The notes below the pieces were generated by a model. That model saw nothing but the letters and a program-made list of their open reading frames with translations. It had not been told where the DNA came from and searched no databases. Both the position numbers and the translations under genes were made by a program. Shown here piece after piece: positions 1-4,901 of a DNA stretch of 8,382 nucleotides. Source of the DNA: Desulfobulbaceae bacterium UBA5611 (GTDB lineage Bacteria; Desulfobacterota; Desulfobulbia; Desulfobulbales; Desulfocapsaceae); assembly GCA_002424635.1 (NCBI GenBank), contig DIKT01000036.1, positions 58,641 through 67,022 on the forward strand. The letters run 5' to 3'. Each line of letters opens with the position of its first letter. The first letter of the stretch is position 1.

Positions 1-659
1 TTGTGACCGTGCATCGCCAGGGGACAACCATTACCTCCGAGGATATCCAGGGCCTTATCAATGACTTTATAACAGCAAAGACCAGAGAATTGCCCAAGGC
101 CGTCTATACCTTTACCCCCACTGATCCGCCGTTACCCTTTATGGTTCCCACCGGCAAGGTACAATGGGAAGTGACTCCGTCCAATCCTGGTATTATCGGC
201 AGTAGTCGCTTTGCTCTTATCGGTCGTATTGACAATCAGGTCGTTAAAAATTTTTCCATCCGCGGCACTTTGGAGGCCTTAGCCCCTGTGGCGGTCGCTG
301 TCGCATCTTTGCGTCGCGATACGATTATTACCGAAAATGATATCCGCATGGAGACCCGCGATCTTTCCACCCTCAGGACCCCTTGCCTGCTATCAGGCCA
401 GGTGATTGGTAAAAAATTGCTACGCAATACCCAGGCCGGAGCGGTTATCGATCTGGCCTATATTGAATTCCCGCCCATGATCAAAAAAGGGGCGCTGGTC
501 AAAATCTTTGGTCAAAAAAATGGCCTGGAACTGACTGCCACCGGTATAGCCCGCACAGATGGCCAGGAAGGTCAGGTCATTAAAGTCAAAAACACCAGTT
601 CGGACAAAGATATTTTTTGCCGCGTTACTGCCCCCGGACTAGTCGAGGTACAAATCTGA
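1..659 (+). CDS. flgA: FlgA, P-ring assembly chaperone, 5' end cut by window
   Basis: FlgA is a periplasmic chaperone that helps FlgI polymerise into the P ring around the flagellar rod. The visible part is 218 codons, read from position 3. The C-terminal half carries the SAF-type region typical of FlgA: a PVAVAVASLRRD stretch at residues 95-106, ITENDI (109-114), GQVIGKKLL (132-140), then a beta-rich tail with KKGALVKI (161-168), GQVIKVKN (190-197) and a final GLVEVQI. The first codon is GTG, but no signal peptide follows it. FlgA is exported by Sec, so this valine is probably internal and the true start lies left of the window. It ends 1 nt before flgH, and GAGGT near its 3' end (645-649) serves as the flgH ribosome site. 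The family call is firm from the C-terminal pattern and from the flgH-flgI neighbours; the N-terminal 80 residues are poorly conserved. Confidence 0.9.
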   Translation, partial: VTVHRQGTTITSEDIQGLINDFITAKTRELPKAVYTFTPTDPPLPFMVPTGKVQWEVTPSNPGIIGSSRFALIGRIDNQVVKNFSIRGTLEALAPVAVAVASLRRDTIITENDIRMETRDLSTLRTPCLLSGQVIGKKLLRNTQAGAVIDLAYIEFPPMIKKGALVKIFGQKNGLELTATGIARTDGQEGQVIKVKNTSSDKDIFCRVTAPGLVEVQI

Positions 660-660
660 C

Positions 661-1347
661 ATGAAAAACTTTTTTTTCTTCTGCTGCCTTGCTGTGTTGT
701 TGACATCATGCGCCAGACCTCAAGAGCAGATCGTCAATATCCCGGAACCTCTGGAAGAAATACAGACGGAGGTAAGCGGAGCGATCTCGGAAGGCTCTTT
801 GTGGCCGGGTGAACAGCATTCTCTTTATGCTGATCACAAGGCCCGGACCACCGGCGACATTTTAACCATCACCATCGCCGAAAAAGCCAGCGCCAGTAAG
901 ATGGCCTCCACCGATTCGGATCGCAGCAGCAGCATATCTGCCTCACTACCCAATCTTTTGGGCCTTGAAAATTCTAATCTGCTGGCTCAAAATCCCAATC
1001 TTGATCTGTCGGCGCTGGTCAAGGCCGATTTTGCCAACTCTTTTGAAGGCTCCGGCAAGACAGTCCGTAAAGAGGATCTTGTTGCCTCACTCACCACCCA
1101 GGTTATTCAGGTTTATCCTAATGGTAACCTGAAGATCAGGGGGGGCAAGGAAGTCCGGGTCAACAATGAGACCCAGGTCATTTATTTGACAGGCATTGTC
1201 CGGCCGGTGGATATCATGGCCAATAATACTATTGATTCCAAACATGTTCTTAATGCCAGAATTTCCTATACCGGCAAGGGGGCGATCAGCGATAAACAAC
1301 ATCCCGGATGGCTTACCAGAGTCATTGATAATGTCTGGCCTTTCTAA
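661..1347 (+). CDS. flgH: FlgH, flagellar L-ring lipoprotein
   Basis: FlgH forms the L ring, the outer-membrane bushing through which the flagellar rod turns. The 228-aa product starts with a short lipoprotein signal: a charged MKN, a phenylalanine-rich core and the lipobox LTSC, so Cys17 would be lipidated and become residue 1. Family hallmarks follow: GSLWPG at 45-50, LYADHKART (55-63), GDILTITIAEKASASK (65-80), a central RKEDLVASLTTQVIQVYPNGNL block, the G-x-K-E-V-x-V-N-N-E-T-Q segment, and a C-terminus with GWLTRVIDNVWPF. The length is normal for the family. The ATG at 661 is fixed by GAGGT 11 nt upstream and by the signal peptide beginning at once. flgA lies 1 nt upstream and flgI 15 nt downstream, so the three are almost certainly co-transcribed. 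Nothing is broken or missing. Confidence 0.97.
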   Translation: MKNFFFFCCLAVLLTSCARPQEQIVNIPEPLEEIQTEVSGAISEGSLWPGEQHSLYADHKARTTGDILTITIAEKASASKMASTDSDRSSSISASLPNLLGLENSNLLAQNPNLDLSALVKADFANSFEGSGKTVRKEDLVASLTTQVIQVYPNGNLKIRGGKEVRVNNETQVIYLTGIVRPVDIMANNTIDSKHVLNARISYTGKGAISDKQHPGWLTRVIDNVWPF

Positions 1348-1362
1348 CGGCAAAGGTAACTC

Positions 1363-2475
1363 ATGAAGTTGATAAGGTTCCTCACCATCCTGCTTTTTTT
1401 GTCAGCGCTTTTGGTCCAGACGGCCCAGGCGGCCAGAATCAAAGATATCGCCCAACTCGGTGGCGTGCGTGAAAACCAATTGATCGGTTACGGTCTTGTG
1501 ACCGGTTTGACCGGCACCGGCGATGACCTCAAAAAAGTTCTTTTCACCCGCCAGGCCCTTTATAATATGATGGTTCGGCAGGGCATAACGATTAATCCAG
1601 CCGATTTTGCCAAGATTAATTCTAAAAATGTGGCCGCCGTCATGATCACGGCCGCCCTGCCTCCTTTTGCCAAACCAGGATCGACCATTGATGTCCAGGT
1701 CTCATCTATCGGCGACGCCGAAAGTCTGGCGGGCGGCAACCTGCTGATGACCGCTCTGAAAGGCCCGGACGGCAAGGTCTATGCTGTGGCCCAAGGGCCA
1801 ATGACTATCGGTGCTTTCTCCTTCGGCGGCAAGGCGGCCAAGGCCCAGAAGAATCATACCACCGTAGGCCGGATCGCCAACGGCGCTATAATTGAGCAGA
1901 CAGTCCCGGTGGCTCTTGGTGAAAATGGCGTCCTGTCTTATCGGCTGCGGACCTCGGATTTTACCACCGCCTCCAACATGAGCGAAGAGATCAACGCCAC
2001 CTTTGGCGAAGGCACAGCCAGTCCTGTTGATTCAACAACAGTCAACGTCACCATCCCCGAAGCCTTCAAGTCCCAGCCCGTCCCCTTTATTGCCCAACTG
2101 GAAACTTTGAATGTCAAGACTGACACCAATGCCCGGGTGGTCATCAATGAACGCACCGGCACCATCGTCATGGGTGAGGATGTGAGGCTCTCAACCGTTG
2201 CAGTGTCGCATGGCAATCTGTCAATCGTCATTAGGGAAGCAGCTGATGTCTTCCAGCCTAATCCATTGGCGGCCGGCGAAACAGTTGTTGTGCCGCAAAC
2301 CACCGTTGAGGTCACTGAAGATCAGAGTGAACTGGTGGTGCTGAAGGCAGGGGTCAGTATCAGTGAGGTTGCCGATGCCCTTAATGCCATTGGCGCCACT
2401 CCCCGAGATCTGATTGCCATCTTCCAGGCCATTAAAGCCGCCGGCGCCATGCACGGCGAGCTTGTCGTATTATAA
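1363..2475 (+). CDS. flgI: FlgI, flagellar P-ring protein
   Basis: FlgI is the periplasmic protein that polymerises into the P ring at the peptidoglycan layer. The 370-aa precursor has a classical Sec signal peptide: MKLIRF, a leucine-rich core, then AQA with cleavage expected between Ala23 and Ala24, leaving ARIKDIA as the mature start. Strong family motifs are RIKDIAQLGGVRENQLIGYG (25-44), GLTGTGDD (48-55), a SKNVAAVMITAALPPFAKPG run, VSSIGDAESLAGGNLLMTAL, YAVAQGPMTIG and, near the C-terminus, ISEVADALNAIGATPRDLIA followed by FQAIKAAGAMHGELVVL. The length matches well-studied FlgI proteins. AAAGGT at 1352-1357, 5 nt before the ATG, supports this start. It sits between flgH and flgJ in the usual ring-operon order. 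The sequence is intact and highly conserved, making this one of the safest calls in the window. Confidence 0.98.
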   Translation: MKLIRFLTILLFLSALLVQTAQAARIKDIAQLGGVRENQLIGYGLVTGLTGTGDDLKKVLFTRQALYNMMVRQGITINPADFAKINSKNVAAVMITAALPPFAKPGSTIDVQVSSIGDAESLAGGNLLMTALKGPDGKVYAVAQGPMTIGAFSFGGKAAKAQKNHTTVGRIANGAIIEQTVPVALGENGVLSYRLRTSDFTTASNMSEEINATFGEGTASPVDSTTVNVTIPEAFKSQPVPFIAQLETLNVKTDTNARVVINERTGTIVMGEDVRLSTVAVSHGNLSIVIREAADVFQPNPLAAGETVVVPQTTVEVTEDQSELVVLKAGVSISEVADALNAIGATPRDLIAIFQAIKAAGAMHGELVVL

Positions 2476-2492
2476 CCGGACAAGGACAGACC

Positions 2493-2804
2493 ATGCCAAT
2501 AACCAATATTCCGGACGCCGCTGGTGCTCCCGTTAAGAAACCGTCAGACATAGCGGCAAACAAGAATCTCCAGACATTACGCCAATCATGCCGGGATTTT
2601 GAGGCGATCTATACCCAGGAGATGTATAAGGCGATGCGTAAAACTGTTCCGGAATCCGGTCTGTTTGAAAAGGATATGGCCAGTGAACTCTACAAGGAAC
2701 TGCTGGATATGGAAATGGCCAAGACAGCCGCCGCCGGCAAGGGTAATGGGATCGGCGAGGCCATGTACCAGCAGATGAAAGACAAGATGGCACCGGAGAA
2801 ATGA
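2493..2804 (+). CDS. flgJ: FlgJ-type rod-binding protein, single domain
   Basis: FlgJ binds the growing rod in the periplasm. In enterobacteria it also carries a C-terminal muramidase that opens the cell wall. This 103-aa protein has only the rod-binding domain: LRQSCRDFEAIYTQEMYKAM (29-48), RKTVPESGLF (49-58) and YKELLDMEMAKTAAAGKGNGIGEAM (67-91), a typical pattern ending in a helix of glutamines and methionines. There is no glucosaminidase domain and no remnant of one downstream, where repeats begin 16 nt after the stop. This short form is common outside the gamma-proteobacteria, where a separate enzyme is thought to open the wall. No signal peptide is visible, as expected for a protein exported by the flagellar apparatus. 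AAGGA at 2482-2486, 6 nt before the ATG, supports the start. It follows flgI by 17 nt and closes the ring operon. Confidence 0.93.
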   Translation: MPITNIPDAAGAPVKKPSDIAANKNLQTLRQSCRDFEAIYTQEMYKAMRKTVPESGLFEKDMASELYKELLDMEMAKTAAAGKGNGIGEAMYQQMKDKMAPEK

Positions 2805-2820
2805 CAGATATTGTTAAATG

Positions 2821-2943
2821 TTTAAGTGCCGTTAATAAAATAAGCAGAACAGTATTGCTTATCAATTCCTTGCCCTGATAATGCCGTAGATAAAATAAGC
2901 AGTGCTATAAAATTATTTGGCTTGTTAATGCCGGCCACTTAAA
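2821..2943. repeat. Degenerate palindromic repeat cluster
   Basis: A 123-bp stretch with short terminal inverted repeats, TTTAAGTG at 2821-2828 and its exact complement CACTTAAA at 2936-2943. The left end reads on as GCCGTTAATAAAATAAGCAG, with a small stem ATAAGCA (2840-2846) and TGCTTAT (2856-2862) around a 9-nt loop. Inside, 2882-2902 is a 21-nt direct copy of the left arm of the hairpin at 2983-3041 (identical to 2988-3008). The right end, 2911-2943, reads as a worn copy of the same arm in the other orientation. It looks like a decayed member of the same family as the hairpin that follows. No reading frame of note crosses it. Type (REP or MITE-like) is inferred. Confidence 0.7.
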
Positions 2944-2973
2944 GAAACAGCTGGTAGAGATTGCTGTTTCTTT
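2941..2973 (+). terminator. Perfect 11-bp hairpin, possible weak terminator
   Basis: AAAGAAACAGC (2941-2951) and GCTGTTTCTTT (2963-2973) form a perfect 11-bp stem around the 11-nt loop TGGTAGAGATT. The downstream side is only moderately T-rich (GTTG follows), so it is a poor classical terminator. Its first three bases overlap the right end of the degenerate repeat (2821-2943), and its sequence is unrelated to the repeat arm. It lies 137 nt after the flgJ stop. It may help end or stabilise the flgAHIJ transcript. Confidence 0.45.
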
Positions 2974-2982
2974 GTTGTGGCA

Positions 2983-3041
2983 TAAGGTGCCGTAGATAAA
3001 ATAAGCAGAACAGCGTTGCTTATTTTATAACGGCACCTAAA
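2983..3041. repeat. Near-perfect palindromic element with T-run, possible terminator of flgAHIJ
   Basis: The left arm GGTGCCGT-AGA-TAAAATAAGCA (2986-3007) pairs with the right arm TGCTTATTTTA-TA-ACGGCACC (3017-3037) around a 9-nt loop (3008-3016). That gives two uninterrupted stems of 8 and at least 11 bp, separated by a 3/2-nt internal bulge. A run of seven T's (3043-3049) comes 5 nt after the stem, so the transcript could act as an intrinsic terminator. The same arm recurs in degraded form at 2821-2943, which argues for a repeat family rather than a one-off terminator. No protein is encoded here. Confidence 0.75.
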
Positions 3042-3150
3042 CTTTTTTTCCTCCTCTGACGATACTGTTTATAACGAGAGAGACAATTCTCTTGTGGAAG
3101 CAGTCCCACCACTATTATCTTCCTGCATGGATGCTTGGAGGACAACGCAC

Positions 3151-3155
3151 GGAGG
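3151..3155 (+). promoter_or_regulatory. Ribosome binding site GGAGG that fixes the start of the 195-aa gene
   Basis: GGAGG lies 9 nt before the ATG at 3165. The frame is open further upstream and offers a TTG at 3135, but that start would put the ribosome site inside the coding region and add an arginine-rich decapeptide. The ATG is therefore preferred. Confidence 0.75.
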
Positions 3156-3164
3156 CGAACGGTC

Positions 3165-3752
3165 ATGGCAAATTCTATCAGCAATCAGGCTCATATCGAC
3201 CCCAAAATGCTGCGGCAGCACAATAACAAACACCTTCAGGCAGATGGCAAGATGGCGGTCACCGATAAGCCTTTGGATCATAGTACTATTATCGATCCTG
3301 TTACCATCAACCAACCGACAGAGACCGCACCTACTTACTCAAATTCTCTGATCTTGCAGACAGGTATCAAAGCAGATGGCTTTGACCTCCTGCGTGGTCT
3401 GGTCTTAAATATACTGAAGGAACAGGGCATTGATTTCAAGATTGCCACAGGCCAAAAAGACGGCTTGGACATAGACATCAGTCAACTGAGCCAGGAAGAT
3501 GCTCAGGCGCTTATTGCTGATGACGGATATTTCGGTGTTGATCAAACCTCGCAGCGTATTGTAGATTTCGCTGTTGCCATGGCCGGCGGCGACCCTTCCC
3601 GGCTGGCCGATATTAAAGAAGGTGTGACCCGCGGCTTTAATGAGGCGTTGAATACCTTTGGTGGCTGGCTGCCTGAGATCTCCTACAATACCTATGATGC
3701 AGTAATGGAAAAGCTTGATAATTGGGCAGAACAAACAATCTCTGGCCAGTAA
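3165..3752 (+). CDS. Uncharacterised 195-aa protein, flagellar-locus linked (DUF5610-like)
   Basis: Function unknown. The first 70 or so residues are polar and probably disordered, rich in N, Q, T, D and H. From about residue 71 the protein looks folded: FDLLRGLVLNILKEQGIDFK (73-92), an acidic DGLDIDISQLSQEDAQ stretch, DDGYFGVDQTSQRIVDFA (119-136), GGDP (141-144), GF (157-158), FGGWLPEISYNTYDAVMEKL (165-184) and DNWAEQ (185-190). I recall similar C-termini (YFG..TS.RI..FA, GGDP, GF..A, GG.LP.IS) in proteins labelled DUF5610 or, probably wrongly, hydrogenase-4 component G. That is memory, not a search. There is no signal peptide, membrane segment or cysteine. It stands between flgJ and flgM with its own strong ribosome site, after a repeat cluster that may end the previous operon. 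A role in flagellar control or export is inferred from position only. The TTG at 3135 is a less likely start. Confidence 0.8.
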   Translation: MANSISNQAHIDPKMLRQHNNKHLQADGKMAVTDKPLDHSTIIDPVTINQPTETAPTYSNSLILQTGIKADGFDLLRGLVLNILKEQGIDFKIATGQKDGLDIDISQLSQEDAQALIADDGYFGVDQTSQRIVDFAVAMAGGDPSRLADIKEGVTRGFNEALNTFGGWLPEISYNTYDAVMEKLDNWAEQTISGQ

Positions 3753-3771
3753 TTATCAAAAAAGTTATAAT
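3743..3771 (+). promoter_or_regulatory. Candidate sigma-70-type promoter upstream of flgM
   Basis: TGGCCA (3743-3748, four of six matches to TTGACA), a 17-nt spacer and a perfect TATAAT (3766-3771). It overlaps the 3' end of the uncharacterised gene and would start transcripts near 3778, about 100 nt before flgM. The region is AT-rich, so a chance -10 match is possible. No sigma-28 pattern was seen here. Confidence 0.4.
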
Positions 3772-3780
3772 AATAAAAAA

Positions 3781-3797
3781 TACCATATGATATGGTA
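3781..3797. promoter_or_regulatory. 17-bp palindrome, operator-like
   Basis: TACCATAT-G-ATATGGTA: perfect 8-bp arms around a single central base. A one-base centre cannot form a good RNA hairpin without opening the inner pairs, so a dimeric DNA-binding protein site is the more natural reading. It sits at about +3 to +19 of the candidate promoter at 3743-3771 and 79 nt before flgM. Which regulator might bind is unknown. Confidence 0.45.
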
Positions 3798-3876
3798 CGA
3801 ACGGCACAAGGAACCATAAAGAACGATCAGCACTCTCATGGTTTTTCTTAACGGCTCTTAACATCCAGGTGACATT

Positions 3877-4170
3877 ATGAGTATAGAATTTTTTGGAGTT
3901 GGCGGGCTTGGCCAGATCGGCGCATTAAAAAATGCAGAGAAGTCACAGGCCGGCAAAAAAGCGGGAGAAGCACAGGGACCGGATCAGGTACAATTTTCAT
4001 CCATCCTGCAGGATGTGCAAAAGGCGCAGACCAGCAGCGGCAATATTCAAGCCCAGCGCCAAGAGCGGGTCCAGGAGATCAAGGCCCAGATTGCTGATGG
4101 CTCCTATCGGCCGGACTTAAATAAGGTGGCCGCCAGTCTGATGCAGTTTATACTGGAGGATAAACAATAA
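3877..4170 (+). CDS. flgM: FlgM, anti-sigma-28 factor
   Basis: FlgM binds sigma-28 (FliA) in the cytoplasm and blocks late flagellar genes until the finished hook-basal body exports it. The product is 97 aa, the same length as enterobacterial FlgM. The first 60 residues are polar and flexible. The sigma-binding C-terminal half is clear: RQERVQEIKAQIADGSYRPD (62-81), then LNKVAASLMQFILEDKQ, matching the family pattern of R..V..IK..I..G.Y..D...VA..L..F. AGGTGA at 3867-3872, 4 nt before the ATG, supports the start. The stop codon overlaps the flgN start by one base (TAATG), so the two are translationally linked. Upstream lie a candidate sigma-70 promoter and a palindrome. Finding flgM here implies that a fliA gene exists elsewhere in the genome, and it fits with the sigma-28-like promoter before flgK. 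Confidence 0.95.
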   Translation: MSIEFFGVGGLGQIGALKNAEKSQAGKKAGEAQGPDQVQFSSILQDVQKAQTSSGNIQAQRQERVQEIKAQIADGSYRPDLNKVAASLMQFILEDKQ

Positions 4171-4523
4171 TGACCACTGCCAAGACCCATGACTACCTGA
4201 TCCGCCTGCGCGACCTGATTATTGAAGAGAGAGAATGCGCCAAGATTATGGATTTTAATGGTATGGCCCGAGTCATGGCCGAAAAAGAAGAGCTGCTGCA
4301 GATTTTAGCCCATGTCCAGAATATCGATCAGGCCGACAAGGGCATTGCCACCCAGATCCGTCATGAAAATCGGCGTAATGCCTATTTGTTTAAGGCCACC
4401 CTCGGCTGGATCCGGGAAACCATGGAGTTTCTGGGCAAACGGAGCGTCACCTCTACCTATTCCGCCAGCGCCGGCACCATTTGCGCCCCGGTTAACGGCA
4501 GACTTCTTTCCGGAAGGATCTAA
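4170..4523 (+). CDS. flgN: FlgN family chaperone for FlgK and FlgL
   Basis: FlgN is a cytoplasmic export chaperone that binds the C-terminal helices of FlgK and FlgL and brings them to the flagellar export gate. The 117-aa product is mostly helical: a first helix LIRLRDLIIEERECAKIMDF (10-29), a second around MARVMAEKEELLQILAHVQN (32-51), and a third with IRHENRRNAYLFKATLGWIR (63-82) and ETMEFLGKR. The tail, YSASAGTICAPVNGRLLSGRI, fits the G-rich ending common in FlgN of this type. It is shorter than the 140-160 residues usual in the family, but no helix seems lost. GGAGGA at 4155-4160 lies inside the end of flgM, and the ATG overlaps the flgM stop. Its clients flgK and flgL follow after a 378-nt gap. 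The family is divergent, so the call rests on both pattern and place. Confidence 0.85.
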   Translation: MTTAKTHDYLIRLRDLIIEERECAKIMDFNGMARVMAEKEELLQILAHVQNIDQADKGIATQIRHENRRNAYLFKATLGWIRETMEFLGKRSVTSTYSASAGTICAPVNGRLLSGRI

Positions 4524-4536
4524 GCTGCCGGTACAA

Positions 4537-4807
4537 TCAGACTCTCGCCAGCACCGCATATATTCTCTTCAGCCCATCCTCTATCTTACGGTTTCGCCCT
4601 TCCCTTCCGGCCAACAGAGACACCACGACGAACTTGTTCTGTTCCCATCTGTCCAGGAATAATTCCTGCGGCGGCTACTGCGTGAATCACACTGGCACAT
4701 TCCTGCTCGGCAGTCGCTCTTCCTCTATCAATGTTATATGACAGTTGACCGCTTTTGGCCTTCCTACTGAAAATTAATACAATAGTCTTGTTCTTTTGTA
4801 GCGCCTC
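4537..4807 (-). pseudogene. Remains of a reverse-strand gene, start lost and frameshifted
   Basis: On the minus strand two overlapping open frames read like one protein of about 90 aa. The upstream part (4807 down to about 4667) gives KNKTIVLIFSRKAKSGQLSY, then a continuation ending ECASVIHAVAAAG. The downstream part, one base out of phase, runs from 4674 to the stop at 4537-4539 and gives QELFLDRWEQNKFVVVSLLA, GREGRNRK and IEDGLKRIYAVLARV. Joining them needs a 1-nt skip near 4640-4674. A perfect AGGAGG (4804-4809 on the complement) precedes the first part at the right place, but no ATG, GTG or TTG follows in frame. Base composition is like neighbouring genes, unlike the AT-rich true spacer at 4808-4901. 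It would be convergent with flgN (13 nt apart) and divergent from flgK. I do not recognise the family. Sequencing error could explain the frameshift but not easily the missing start as well. Confidence 0.5.
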
Positions 4808-4836
4808 CTAAACATTCCCTCCTATTTTACCGATAT
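4808..4836 (+). promoter_or_regulatory. Sigma-28 (FliA)-type promoter for flgKL
   Basis: CTAAA at 4808-4812 and ACCGATAT at 4829-4836, with 16 nt between TAAA and ACCGATAT. The sigma-28/sigma-D consensus is TAAA, about 15 nt, then GCCGATAA or GCCGATAT; here seven of the eight -10 bases fit the latter. The start would fall near 4843, giving a leader of about 59 nt before flgK. flgKL are classical late genes under FliA, and flgM upstream is its anti-sigma factor, so site and context agree. The spacer is one base longer than usual. Confidence 0.7.
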
Positions 4837-4855
4837 AAAAACAGATCAAGCTCTT

Positions 4856-4882
4856 CATCATCAAATGATGGCACTTTTTTTT
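4856..4882 (+). terminator. Small hairpin plus T8 in the flgK leader
   Basis: CATCAT (4856-4861) pairs with ATGATG (4865-4870) around the loop CAA, followed after 4 nt by eight T's (4875-4882) and then the flgK ribosome site AAGGA (4887-4891). The stem is short and weak. It might end read-through or attenuate the leader, but chance is as likely. Confidence 0.2.
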
Positions 4883-4901
4883 AACCAAGGATTATAGAAT
4901 T

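Noticed and set aside
3..5. GTG as the true start of flgA
   Set aside because: FlgA is exported with a signal peptide, which is absent here; the gene most likely continues left of the window.
3070..3075. TATAAC as a -10 box for the 195-aa gene
   Set aside because: No credible -35 at 16-18 nt; only T-rich sequence is there.
3077..3092. AGAGA/TCTCT mini-stem before the 195-aa gene
   Set aside because: Only 5 bp in a low-complexity context; expected by chance.
3261..3268. ACCGATAA inside the uncharacterised gene as a sigma-28 -10 box
   Set aside because: The upstream sequence at -35 does not resemble TAAA.
3094..3351. 85-aa open frame overlapping the start of the uncharacterised gene
   Set aside because: Other frame of the real gene, without a ribosome site or protein-like composition.
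3607..3614. GCCGATAT inside the uncharacterised gene as a sigma-28 -10 box
   Set aside because: No TAAA at the right distance upstream, and it is inside a coding region.
4312..4662. Plus-strand 116-aa open frame running from inside flgN into the flgN-flgK gap
   Set aside because: Out of frame with flgN, no ribosome site, rich in P, R and S as expected of a shadow frame.
4693..4707. Sigma-54-like TGGCAC..TGCT upstream of flgK
   Set aside because: The GG-to-GC distance is one base short of the strict sigma-54 spacing, and it lies within the decayed reverse gene.
4869..4884. TGGCAC just before flgK as a sigma-54 -24 box
   Set aside because: No GC at the -12 position; a T-run fills the place.
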